Positions 16,930-25,235 of a stretch of DNA of 64,000 nucleotides are shown here, piece after piece. The stretch is taken from the NCBI RefSeq assembly GCF_900094805.1, contig NZ_FMAT01000001.1, positions 186,001 through 250,000 on the forward strand, written 5' to 3'. The notes below the pieces were generated by a model. The model made no database searches. It worked only from the letters and a program-made list of their open reading frames with translations, and was not told the origin of the DNA. Made by a program: the position numbers and the translations under genes. This DNA comes from Arthrobacter sp. NIO-1057 (lineage in GTDB: Bacteria > Actinomycetota > Actinomycetes > Actinomycetales > Micrococcaceae). Within the stretch, counting starts at the first letter, position 1; every line of letters starts with the position of its first letter.

Positions 16930-18876
16930 ATGATTAGCATCGTAATCCCTACGTACAATTCGATCGCGAAGATGGACCTGACCCTAGAGTCACTTCGAGC
17001 GATTCCGGAGAAAGTTCCACACGAAGTGATCTTCGTTGACGATCAATCGAAGGACGACACTTTTGATCGACTTTCTGCGGCATGTGAAGAGAATGAAAAT
17101 TGGAAAATTTTTAGACTTCCCGAGAACTCGGGCTCAGCGGCCAAGCCACGTAACTATGGTTTGGACCAAGCGACCGGCGAATTCCTCTTCTTCCTTGACT
17201 CCGATGACATTCTGATTCCATCAGGTCTCGAAAACGCGTACTTACACGCAATCAAGTTCGAGAGCGACGCTGTACGAAACAGCTTGGAAGTTGTTGCTCC
17301 AGACGGTACTAGCCGGATGTCGGATCGAATCCCAGGGTGGGACAAGATCAAGGATACGAGCTCACGACTACGTGCCATTGCCAAATTCCAAAGCTTGACC
17401 TGTTCCTTCCTCATGCGCCGCGAAGTTGTTATGGACAACGAGATACGATTCATGGAATCGCGTCGTATCGGTGAGGACATCACGTTCAGTTCCGAGGTCC
17501 TGGTTAAGTGTGAACGCGTTGCGTATCGTGACGTACCTATCCGTAAGTACGTCAAGAACGATGACGACGAGGCGTCAGTTACTCAAAAACTGAATTCGTC
17601 CAACTTCAAGGACTTCATTGAGGCTTGGGCTGACGTGGATGAGATTCTTGGCGCTAGTGGTGTTTCCTTCATCAAGGAACACGGACACGCAGCTATGGAT
17701 TATGCGCTTCGTCAGTTCATCTGGTTCAAGACTGAAGATCTTAGCCGAGAGGTTTTCGATTTCTTCAGCCAATTCTGCAACACGCACTGGAACTACATTT
17801 CAACGTTCAAGTTCAGTCGCCGATTGAACGAGTTGGTATTGGCCGCACGAGACGACAACTACGAACAGTTTGTTGACGCCTGCAAGATTCGACTCGTACT
17901 TGCCGGACATGACCTGAAGTTCATGAACGATATTCTTCCGGAACTGCATAAGCGGTACAACGTACGCACAGATAAGTGGACCGGGCACACGACTCATGAT
18001 GAAGCCCAGAGCCGCGAACTTTTGGAATGGACAGATTACGTCTGGGTGGAATGGCTCCTTGGTGCAGCCGTTTGGTACTCAAAGAACGTCCAGTCGCGTC
18101 ACCGTTTAGTTATTCGTGCCCATCGAAGCGAAATGACAGTAGACTACGGACTAGAGCTTGAGCTGTCCAAGGTCGCGAAAATTATCGCTATTGCGCCGCA
18201 CTCGCTCAATGACTTCAGCGACCGTTTTGATATCCCTTATGAAAAGTTTGAGCTCATTCCTAATGCGTTCGACGTTGAGGGTTACAAAACAGACCCAGAC
18301 GATGCAGATGCCCGCCGTTTCCAGCTGGCAATGATCGGAACCGTTCCAGCTTTGAAGGGGTTCCACAGAGCCATCGAACTGCTTGCCAAACTCAGAGCTG
18401 TTGATGAGCGTTACGAGCTGAGCGTCTACGGGAAAAAATACTCGGAGTACGGCTGGGTCATGAATTCAGAATCAGCCCGTAAGTACTATGCGATGTGTGA
18501 CTCCCGTATTGAAGAGCTGGGCCTGGAAAATGCCATCCATTACCAAGGCTGGGTCAATACTAAAGAAGCGCTCCGCAACGTTGGTTATGCCTTGTCGCTT
18601 AGCGACTTTGAAGGCATGCAAGTTGCACCAGGCGAAGCATTCTGCGCCGGGGGACAAGGGCTATTTCTGCCGTGGCGTGGCGTGGAATCCTGCTATCCAA
18701 GTGAGTTCATTTTTGACTCAATCGAACTCATGGCCGAGTATATTTTGGCAATACAGGATGATCGTACTTCGTTCGAACGTGCGTCGAACTATGGTCGGGA
18801 ATTTATGCTTGAGCGCTATGATACTAAGATAGTCACTAGCCGTGTGGCAGATTTGTTGGATCGCGTTCGTGCGTAG
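16930..18876 (+). CDS. GT2-GT4 fusion glycosyltransferase
   Basis: 648 residues. The N-terminal GT2 (GT-A) domain, about 1-230, shows ISIVIPTYNSIAKMDLTLES, FVDDQSKDDT and FFLDSDD. The C-terminal half (about 340-645) is a GT-B/GT4 type: IAIAPHSLNDFSD, FELIPNAFDV, LAMIGTVPALKGFHRAIEL, ALSLSDFEGMQVAPGEAF. Joining two unlike transferase folds in one chain suggests sequential addition of two sugars to one acceptor. ATG is preceded by AGAAGGA. It follows the CgeB-like gene by 12 bases and precedes the heparinase-family gene by 33 bases. Donors and linkages cannot be read. Confidence 0.82.
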   Translation: MISIVIPTYNSIAKMDLTLESLRAIPEKVPHEVIFVDDQSKDDTFDRLSAACEENENWKIFRLPENSGSAAKPRNYGLDQATGEFLFFLDSDDILIPSGLENAYLHAIKFESDAVRNSLEVVAPDGTSRMSDRIPGWDKIKDTSSRLRAIAKFQSLTCSFLMRREVVMDNEIRFMESRRIGEDITFSSEVLVKCERVAYRDVPIRKYVKNDDDEASVTQKLNSSNFKDFIEAWADVDEILGASGVSFIKEHGHAAMDYALRQFIWFKTEDLSREVFDFFSQFCNTHWNYISTFKFSRRLNELVLAARDDNYEQFVDACKIRLVLAGHDLKFMNDILPELHKRYNVRTDKWTGHTTHDEAQSRELLEWTDYVWVEWLLGAAVWYSKNVQSRHRLVIRAHRSEMTVDYGLELELSKVAKIIAIAPHSLNDFSDRFDIPYEKFELIPNAFDVEGYKTDPDDADARRFQLAMIGTVPALKGFHRAIELLAKLRAVDERYELSVYGKKYSEYGWVMNSESARKYYAMCDSRIEELGLENAIHYQGWVNTKEALRNVGYALSLSDFEGMQVAPGEAFCAGGQGLFLPWRGVESCYPSEFIFDSIELMAEYILAIQDDRTSFERASNYGREFMLERYDTKIVTSRVADLLDRVRA

Positions 18877-18909
18877 AGCCACGAATATCTTGAAGTAGGG
18901 AAAACGTAA

Positions 18910-20538
18910 GTGGAATTTGTGCCGTCAGATAATGACCGTCAACTTTTAGCAGCGTATGCAGGTCAATTTTCTGACGGCACGCCCCGTGGCTGGGAATTCA
19001 AAGAATTATCCGAAGGCTGGGAAATAACCCTGCCCAACACTGCCAAGCTGTTGACTTCAGAACTCATTAATCTATCGATATGGGCTGAAGTTCCTGCCAA
19101 AGACGCTAATACAACGACTCTCTGGCGCAACTCCTTGGCCTATTTGCCACGTATCCTCCAAATCCAGAGTGGAACTCAAGAAGTTCTCTTGGCAGAAAAA
19201 ATCGTAAATTCATTTCTTGACTGGATTGAATCAGCCACAGCAGATGATATTGGCAAACTTAAGTCAGGTAGCCAAGACCATCAAAGCGCATTGCGGATAC
19301 GTACGCTGCTTTGGATTCTGTCATTTCTTTTCCGCCAAGAACGAGAAGAGGAATTTAACCGATTCCTGACCCTGTACGTACGCTTATTATCCGTCGAGAA
19401 CCGGTTGCTAGATGAGCTGAGCCTTTTCCAGCCAAATAACCACGGAATTATGCTCGGCATCGCACACTTGCACGCGGAGACTCTACTTCCTGCCTTGGCA
19501 TCGGGGCGCGCGAACGCCCACGAGTGGGTCAAGCGTTTGTATTCGACTCTGGGCGAAATCATAGACGAAGACGGGATCGCGTCGGAAAACACGCCAATCT
19601 ACCAGGTTTTCTACGTGATGCTGCTGGAAGATATTGTGTCGTTTGTTAAATGGGCCGGAAAGTTTTCGGGTCAAGCAAGAATGTTTGAACTATTATTGCG
19701 AGCAGCGCAAATCGGCGTACGTAAGCAGCTTCTACCAAATGGTGCAGTTCCTCCGCTAGGAGACAGCCCGGGGGGCATGCAATACCGGTTTAAGCCAATG
19801 TTAGGTAGCCTCTGGTCTCCCAATAATGGGCTTGCTGTGATAAGCCGTGACGAAGAGTATCTGTCTTTCGTAGCTGGCTTCAGGAGCGTAATTCATAAAC
19901 AGCTTGATGACCTGAGCATTGCCTGGTGGCGGGACGGCGACTTCATATTCCGTGACGCCGGGCTTCTAAGCTATGACCAGAATGACCCAATTGCCGTGGC
20001 TATGCGCGGACCGCAGGGCCATTCGCTGCCGACTTATTCGCAGTTCGACACCTGGACAACTAAGAACTCTATTTCTTACGGTAAAAATTCCAGCCGTCTC
20101 CGCGGTCGATTATTGGAGCGTTCCTTGCTGGACGACAAATCGCGACTAACTGCTGAATTAACTTATGATGATAAACCAATCCTGAAACGACAGGTTTCAC
20201 TTTCAGAAAGCGGCGAGTTGATTGTTATGGACTCATTTATAGCTACTCGATATGGGGAACCCAAAGTACGTTTTTTGCTGGATCCTTCGATTCGAGTCGT
20301 CAAAATTAATGAGACAAATTTACGTCTTTCTAGAAATGATTTTCAAGCCGATGCCCGGTTTGAATCTTCAGATTCCAATCTAAAGATATCTGTAAACATA
20401 GGCGAATCTTATGTGGCGCTTGAGCACCATAAAGTGGCAAAAACATCTGAAATAATTCTCAGTGCTCCAAATGTTAATGGGACATTAGAATTAACATCTA
20501 TCTTCAAAATTTCTCAAAGTTCAAGGAGTAACAAATGA
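18910..20538 (+). CDS. Heparinase II/III family protein
   Basis: 542 residues. The helical N-terminal region carries NNHGIMLGIAHLHAE (about 176-190), the NHG motif of the family, and the beta-sandwich C-terminal part carries FVAGFRSVIHKQLDDLSIAWW, close to the family signature HK..D.LS. Family members cleave uronate-containing polysaccharides by beta-elimination. Unlike many relatives it has no signal peptide, so it would act in the cytoplasm or at the membrane face. Such lyase-like genes often sit in polysaccharide loci, where their role (editing, or a transferase-like function) is unclear. GTG start with GTAGGG upstream; the stop overlaps the next start (ATGA). The 3' end is visibly A+T-richer. 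Confidence 0.8.
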   Translation: MEFVPSDNDRQLLAAYAGQFSDGTPRGWEFKELSEGWEITLPNTAKLLTSELINLSIWAEVPAKDANTTTLWRNSLAYLPRILQIQSGTQEVLLAEKIVNSFLDWIESATADDIGKLKSGSQDHQSALRIRTLLWILSFLFRQEREEEFNRFLTLYVRLLSVENRLLDELSLFQPNNHGIMLGIAHLHAETLLPALASGRANAHEWVKRLYSTLGEIIDEDGIASENTPIYQVFYVMLLEDIVSFVKWAGKFSGQARMFELLLRAAQIGVRKQLLPNGAVPPLGDSPGGMQYRFKPMLGSLWSPNNGLAVISRDEEYLSFVAGFRSVIHKQLDDLSIAWWRDGDFIFRDAGLLSYDQNDPIAVAMRGPQGHSLPTYSQFDTWTTKNSISYGKNSSRLRGRLLERSLLDDKSRLTAELTYDDKPILKRQVSLSESGELIVMDSFIATRYGEPKVRFLLDPSIRVVKINETNLRLSRNDFQADARFESSDSNLKISVNIGESYVALEHHKVAKTSEIILSAPNVNGTLELTSIFKISQSSRSNK

Positions 20539-21677
20539 TCGGCGTAACAGGAATTCTAAACAGTTTACCTGAGACTTTTCCATTATCGACGTATGAAAAT
20601 TCTGGAAACATGATTCATGGTGACGCTCCTTTTCGGTTATTTGACGATGCTTATTTAGCAATCAACCGAGATTGGCCTGGATATAAACCGGGGGCGAAAT
20701 TCAAAGATTTTGTGAACGATAAATGCTCACATGTGATTATCACGTGTGCGAATGTCTTTCGGGCAAATGACTTTGGCGACAACATCCGTAAAAGATACGT
20801 GAAACTCGTAGAAATGCTAGAAGGCTATGAGAAACCTGTAATTCTGTTTGGACTAGGAGTTCAATCCAAGGAGCAGGATTTGTCTAAGGTAAGTTTCCCC
20901 CCGGAAGCAGTTGCCGCAATGAAAGCTATAGCGAGCAAGGCAAGGGCTGTTAGTGTACGAGGAAAGTTCACCCTTGAAGTCTTACGGAAATTCGGCGGAG
21001 TTGAGAATGCCTTTGTGACAGGTTGCCCCAGCTTCTTCAGCCACCCAGAGTCGTTCCAGCAGCTTAAGAACAACTACAAACAGCTGAAGTCGAACAGCTA
21101 TCCGCGCATCTCGTTTAGTGGCACACACCACGAAACTCACGAAGAACAGGCCATGTTGGCTAAAACTATAGACGCCAACGGGTTTTTTATAGAGCCTCAC
21201 GATAGGGCCAATTACAAATTCTACTCAGAAATAACCAATAACCCGTCACTGGCGAGCGCTCCGGAGCACTTTAGCGCACTTTTAAGCGGACACAATCCCC
21301 GATTCACGCGTGAAGTTTTCAACGATTATTTTTCTCGGAGACTCCGCCTTTTCCGGGACATAAAGCCCTGGGTGGAATTTAATCGTGAGTTTGTGGACTT
21401 CACTTTTGGTACGAGATTCCATGTGAACATGGCCAGTATCTTGTCAGGAAAGCCAGCCCTTTGGATAACCCATGATTCGCGTACAGCGGAGCTAGCTGAG
21501 TCATTGTCGCTGCCATCGATCGATGTGCGCGAAGCTGCAACATTGAGTATTGATCAATTGATTCAGGCGACAAATTACGATCCACTATTTGGTAAACTGG
21601 ATGAATTGTTTACTCAATTTAACCTCTTTTTGGCCGCCGCCGGTCTTCCGAAGGTTAGCGCACCAAAATTGAAGTGA
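20535..21677 (+). CDS. Polysaccharide pyruvyl transferase family protein (copy 2)
   Basis: 380 residues, paralogue of the gene at 7309 along its whole length (PETFPLSTYENSGNMIH, VILFGLGVQSKEQDL, VRGKFTLEVL, FVTGCPSFFSHPE, FGTRFHVNMASILSGKPALW). Probable role: addition of a pyruvate ketal or related acidic group to a sugar of the polymer. ATG is well supported: AAGGAG lies 7 bases upstream and it overlaps the stop of the heparinase-family gene, so translation is coupled. Last gene of the operon that begins at 14800. No terminator hairpin with a T-run was seen downstream. Confidence 0.8.
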   Translation: MIGVTGILNSLPETFPLSTYENSGNMIHGDAPFRLFDDAYLAINRDWPGYKPGAKFKDFVNDKCSHVIITCANVFRANDFGDNIRKRYVKLVEMLEGYEKPVILFGLGVQSKEQDLSKVSFPPEAVAAMKAIASKARAVSVRGKFTLEVLRKFGGVENAFVTGCPSFFSHPESFQQLKNNYKQLKSNSYPRISFSGTHHETHEEQAMLAKTIDANGFFIEPHDRANYKFYSEITNNPSLASAPEHFSALLSGHNPRFTREVFNDYFSRRLRLFRDIKPWVEFNREFVDFTFGTRFHVNMASILSGKPALWITHDSRTAELAESLSLPSIDVREAATLSIDQLIQATNYDPLFGKLDELFTQFNLFLAAAGLPKVSAPKLK

Positions 21678-22040
21678 AATGATAATTTTCATTGAAACTG
21701 CGGACCAATAATTGGTGATTTGTTTCTCCTGCTATTAGATCGAGCTAAGTCATGCCTTCGGAGTAGATTATTCGTGCGTGTTACATGCGAAGTATTGCGG
21801 CTTAGTTGCCAAGCGTTGGAAATTTTCGCTCCAAATTGGCTACGTGGCTTTATGATTTTGCGCTAGCGATCATCTACTTCTGATAGAAAGAAGTTAGTTA
21901 AGTCAGTGCATACTTAATACAAGAGAGTTTTCTTGTAAATGGGGCTTGTTGCTGAATGCGGCTAGTGGGTACCTCTAGTCCGGACTGTCCTGTCTCATCA
22001 CATTTCTAATGGTTATTGGCAGGTCTGGGACCCGCTGGCA
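21678..22040. other. Gene-free junction between the glycan operon and the IS cluster
   Basis: About 360 A+T-rich bases with no supported gene. The only structure seen is the 16-base sequence at 21956-21971, which recurs inverted at 26659-26674 (annotated separately). The IS110 copy begins near 22040, judged from where similarity to the decayed copy near 29.0 kb starts. Confidence 0.5.
21956..21971 (+). repeat. Left arm of a 16-bp inverted repeat flanking the IS cluster
   Basis: ATGCGGCTAGTGGGTA here is the exact reverse complement of bases 26659-26674. Similarity extends outward with gaps (AAATGG and TTGTT on both sides), so about 30 bases may be related. This looks like the two ends of an older element that now holds the IS110, IS481 and ISL3 copies. 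Confidence 0.6.
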
Positions 22041-22048
22041 AGATTGAT

Positions 22049-22286
22049 GCCACCCATTAAGATGTGACTCATCGAGACATTGTCTTCACTGAATTCTGGA
22101 TGACTTTTCAACGACTCGTCCGTCTTGATGGGTGGCGCCAATCCGGCCACTTGATATGGCTTCATAGAAGGTCGTCCGCGCCCCTTTCTTGGGACGTGTG
22201 ACTCGTTAGAGATCCGCCTGCCAAGTACTCCACCCGGACCGGCGCCAACCAAACGGCCACCAACCGGAACAGGAGGCGAAACCGTC
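22049..22286 (+). ncRNA. Candidate IS110 bridge RNA region
   Basis: The 5' non-coding segment of the element starts with GCCACCCATTAAGA (22049-22062), which pairs with TCTTGATGGGTGGC (22123-22136) in 13 of 14 positions, enclosing about 60 bases. IS110-group elements are known to express a structured guide (bridge) RNA from the end upstream of the transposase. The second half of the region also contains short inverted G+C-rich stretches. Identification as a bridge RNA is inference from position and fold; the guide loops were not assigned. Confidence 0.35.
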
Positions 22287-23333
22287 ATGACCATCGTTGC
22301 AGAAAAATACGACTACGTCATCGGAATCGATACCCATGCAAGAACTCATACTTACGCCATTATCAACACCCGCACTGGAGCACGGGAGCACTGCCAGACA
22401 TTCCCCGTCACCACCCCAGGAATGAACCGAGCCGTTGCCTGGCTGCAACGAAACATCCACGGAGAAAGCATCGCTGCAGTCGAAGGAACTCGCTCCTACG
22501 GGGCAACCATCGCCCACACGCTCGTCGATGCCCATATTGAAGTTGTCGAAGCGAAGCCACCACGGAAGAAGGACCAGTCCAGCCGCGGCAAATCCGACGA
22601 GATCGATGCAACCGCCGCCGCCATCAGTATCCTCGGCAAAGACATATCCCAGCTCCTGCGTCCCCGTAGCGAAGGCGCCCGCGCGGCATTGAGTATTCTT
22701 TCGGCCAGCAGAGGCCGAATAGATACTCAACGCACGATCAACAGGAACTCCCTCTCCGCGTTGCTACGTACCTTTGACCTAGGGATTGACGCTCGCCAAA
22801 GCCTAACGGCACGGCAAATCAAGCAAATTAGCGTTTGGCGGCAGCATAGTTCCGATTCGATCGATCAACGGTTCGCCCGAGAAGAAGCCAAGTTCCTGGC
22901 CTCTAGCATCCTCGCTGCGGATCAGCTGCTCAAAGAAAACAGCAAAGCCATGTCTGAGCTGGACGAGCAACTCGCACCCGAATTGCAGCAAGTCTTCGGG
23001 CTGGGACCGGTCACGACTGCGTGGATCCTGATGGCCTATTCACATCCGGGACGAGTGCGCTCGGAAGCGGCCTTTGCTGCGTTGGCTGGTGTCTCGCCGT
23101 TGCAAGCGTCCTCTGGGAACCACGAGCGCTACCGGCTAAATCGTCGTGGGGATCGGCTGTTGAACAAGGCGCTGGATGTAGTGGCTCGGACACGGATGGG
23201 ATATGACGAAGAGACCAAGAAATATGTTGAAAAGAGAACCGCTGAAGGACTGAGCCCGAAGGAAATCAAACGCATTCTCAAACGCTATATAGCTCGGAGC
23301 ATCTGTCGCCAGTTGCAGGTGATTATGGCTTGA
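22287..23333 (+). CDS. IS110-family transposase (DEDD recombinase)
   Basis: 348 residues, full length for the family. The N-terminal RuvC-like DEDD domain shows YVIGIDTHARTH (first D), AVEGTRSYG (E) and KSDEIDA (the last two acidic residues). A helical linker follows, then the C-terminal Tnp_20 domain with FGLGPVTTAWILMAYS and AALAGVSPLQASSGNHER, which holds the conserved serine. Family members move DNA without end repeats, guided by an RNA from the element. The ATG has AACAGGAGG upstream. No frameshift is visible, in contrast to the copy at 29.3 kb. Confidence 0.95.
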   Translation: MTIVAEKYDYVIGIDTHARTHTYAIINTRTGAREHCQTFPVTTPGMNRAVAWLQRNIHGESIAAVEGTRSYGATIAHTLVDAHIEVVEAKPPRKKDQSSRGKSDEIDATAAAISILGKDISQLLRPRSEGARAALSILSASRGRIDTQRTINRNSLSALLRTFDLGIDARQSLTARQIKQISVWRQHSSDSIDQRFAREEAKFLASSILAADQLLKENSKAMSELDEQLAPELQQVFGLGPVTTAWILMAYSHPGRVRSEAAFAALAGVSPLQASSGNHERYRLNRRGDRLLNKALDVVARTRMGYDEETKKYVEKRTAEGLSPKEIKRILKRYIARSICRQLQVIMA

Positions 23334-23439
23334 CAAAGGTCATAGAAGGGTCGTGGACACACGAACTCATAGCTTCGTGGACACCATGTCTCAACAGTTC
23401 GTGGACAACACAATACGGCTTTCTGGCACTGTCGAGAAC

Positions 23440-24888
23440 ATGACAAGTGCCCTTCCGCCACGCGTGCGATCCATGATCATAAATTTTGACCCCACACAAC
23501 CGGATGCCCTGAGCATCAGCGAATTCTGCGAGACCCAGAAAATCTCCCGAAGCATTTTCTACCGACTTCGAAACAGAGCCATCAACGAATCTGCAGCAGC
23601 TCTTCACCCGCAATCCAGGGCACCGAGAAAGCCAGCCAGGACATACGGCCCAGAAGTGATCAACGAGCTAGTGAAGATCCGCCAGAAACTCAAAAAGGAT
23701 GGGTGGGACTACGGACCCAAAACTATTCATTACGAAGCAACGATTAACGAAGACACTTTCCCGGGCGGCAGAATTCCGTCAGTTGCTACGATAGGCCGCC
23801 TGCTGGCCGGTGTCGGTCATGTGGACCGCAACCCTCGCAAGCGCCCCAAATCTTCCTATGTCCCTTTCGCAAGGTCAACGGCTATGGCCCTGTGGCAACT
23901 TGATGCTTTTGAATACCGAACTACGAAAAATCAGCTCATCACCGTGTACCAGCTCATTGATGATGCCAGCAGATTCGATGTTGGCTCCCGAGCATTCCAG
24001 CGCCACGAAAACAACCAGGACGCTCAAGAAGTACTCGTGCGCGCCATCGCGGAGTACGGTGCACCGCAAGAGGTGCTCAGTGACAATTCCAAGGCGTTCA
24101 ACCAGTTGCGTAGCGGCACATTCGGGTCGGTAGAAATCTTCCTCGCATCCAAGGGAAGCATGCCGATCACAGGGCTTCCAGGACGACCTACTACTCAGGG
24201 GAAGAACGAACGTTCACACCGTACGTTGCAACGCTTCTTGACGGCGAATAAGCCACAGGATCTGGCCGATGTGCAGAGGCTACTGAGACGGTATCGGGAA
24301 CACTACAACAAACGACGCCCGCATCAATCCTTGAACCAAGCCACGCCACAGGCTGCCTGGGAACTGCTGGAGCATACACCGGCCACCGAACCGATTCACT
24401 TATCCGTGTTGGCGGCGAAAGCTGCCGAATATCTCAGTAAACGTCGATTAGCCCAGTCCACGGTCAGCAGGTTGGACGTGGTGGTGTCGAAGTCGGGTGA
24501 AATCATGAAAAGCACTCACGATGAATCAGATCCAGTGCCACTGTTGGAATCAAATCAGATGCTTGTGGAAGTCACTAAGGCAAACCGCAGAACGTTCTAT
24601 CAAGGGTTCCATATTTCATTGCCCACATCGTTCGCTCGCCGCCAGTTCATCAGGACGATTACGGACACAGAATTCTTGTTGTCGGACCCTAAGACCAGTG
24701 AAATTGTGATGTCGTTCCCGTTACCGATGGTGGCCTTGAAAGTTGAGGGAAAGTTCGTTTCCTCATATTCAATCAGGGGTATTCAGATGACTCTGACGAC
24801 TCGTCAATGGGAGAAGAAAGCTGAGCAGTATCGTGCCATCTTTCAGGCACGACAGGAGGAAACACCGACGGTCTTCGAACACAACTAG
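23440..24888 (+). CDS. IS481-type transposase / integrase core protein
   Basis: About 482 residues from ATG 23440; the frame is open to GTG 23353, but that part overlaps the terminal repeat. It has an N-terminal helix-turn-helix (ISEFCETQKISRSIFYRLR) and a DDE integrase core: ALWQLDAFEY (D), EVLSDNSKAFN (D), TQGKNERSHRTL (E), followed by HYNKRRPHQSLNQATP. The C-terminal 100 residues form a beta-rich tail found in long members of the group. It cuts and joins the ends of its own element. Ribosome binding site weak (CGAGA before ATG). A perfect hairpin terminator follows. Confidence 0.88.
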   Translation: MTSALPPRVRSMIINFDPTQPDALSISEFCETQKISRSIFYRLRNRAINESAAALHPQSRAPRKPARTYGPEVINELVKIRQKLKKDGWDYGPKTIHYEATINEDTFPGGRIPSVATIGRLLAGVGHVDRNPRKRPKSSYVPFARSTAMALWQLDAFEYRTTKNQLITVYQLIDDASRFDVGSRAFQRHENNQDAQEVLVRAIAEYGAPQEVLSDNSKAFNQLRSGTFGSVEIFLASKGSMPITGLPGRPTTQGKNERSHRTLQRFLTANKPQDLADVQRLLRRYREHYNKRRPHQSLNQATPQAAWELLEHTPATEPIHLSVLAAKAAEYLSKRRLAQSTVSRLDVVVSKSGEIMKSTHDESDPVPLLESNQMLVEVTKANRRTFYQGFHISLPTSFARRQFIRTITDTEFLLSDPKTSEIVMSFPLPMVALKVEGKFVSSYSIRGIQMTLTTRQWEKKAEQYRAIFQARQEETPTVFEHN

Positions 24889-24895
24889 TTGCATG

Positions 24896-24930
24896 CAGTT
24901 ACCAACCAATCAGCTTGGTTGGTAACTGTT
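24896..24930 (+). terminator. Intrinsic terminator of the IS481-type transposase
   Basis: CAGTTACCAACCAA (24896-24909) pairs perfectly with TTGGTTGGTAACTG (24915-24928) across a 5-base loop, followed by TTT. It lies 8 bases after the transposase stop and inside the element. Confidence 0.7.
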
Positions 24931-24976
24931 TACAAAGTCTTGAGTTCAACTGTCCACGAAGTCACGAGATTTCACA

Positions 24977-25235
24977 CCAAGTAGCCGGACGTGCGGTACC
25001 AACTAACCCTATTCAGCACTTGTAGGTATCACTAGTTCAGGTGGGCGGTTCAGTCCCACTTAGTTCTATTATGCAAGTCTCCAAAGTAATGTTTATAATG
25101 CCGACCAACACATAGTTGCAAACCGTTTTTGCCGTTACTTCCGTTCTTGAAACTGCTGTGAAATCTTGTGATTACTAAGTGACGAGATTTCACAGCAAAA
25201 ACATGAATCTGTGCTCCGGCTGTCTGCGCTTTAGT
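24977..25235. other. Spacer between IS481-type and ISL3 elements, with a mini-palindrome
   Basis: About 260 bases, no gene. It holds the hairpin at 25155-25196, whose arms copy the IS481 terminal sequence, and ends in the ISL3 target site GCTTTAGT (25228-25235). Otherwise nothing recognisable. Confidence 0.5.
25155..25196. repeat. Palindrome built from two IS481-type terminal sequences
   Basis: GCTGTGAAATCTTGT (25155-25169) pairs with ACGAGATTTCACAGC (25182-25196) with one G-T mismatch and a 12-base loop. The core TGTGAAATCTCGT also forms the right end of the IS481-type element at 24961-24976. It could be the scar of a second copy reduced to its two ends, or a very small non-autonomous element. 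Confidence 0.55.

Larger units (their letters stand above)
22040..23352 (+). mobile_element. IS110-family insertion sequence, apparently intact
   Basis: The bounds are approximate and come from comparison with the decayed relative at 29045-30388. Similarity begins in the non-coding part near GTGACTCAT (22065) and ends just after AAAGGTCATAGAAGGGTCG (23334-23352). IS110 elements lack terminal inverted repeats, so the ends cannot be fixed from one copy. It carries about 250 bases upstream of the transposase, a layout in which this family encodes its guide RNA. The IS481-type element starts right at its right edge. Confidence 0.75.
23353..24976 (+). mobile_element. IS481-type insertion sequence, left end possibly trimmed
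   Basis: Imperfect inverted repeats bound the gene: CTCATAGCTTCGTGGACA (23366-23383) against the reverse complement of TGTCCACGAAGTCACGAG (24951-24968), 15 of 18 matching. On the right the repeat continues to a TGTGAAATCTCGTGAC end (24961-24976, minus strand), a TGT start usual for this family. On the left that outer TGTGAAAT is not present; the IS110 copy ends there. So the left tip may be lost or diverged. CGTGGACA is repeated three times at the left end (23351, 23374, 23398). No target duplication could be defined. Confidence 0.65.

Noticed and set aside
22206-22730. Open frame of 174 codons on the minus strand opposite the IS110 transposase
   Set aside because: It has low-complexity Gly/Cys/Trp-rich protein typical of an antisense frame, and the DEDD motifs are on the plus strand.
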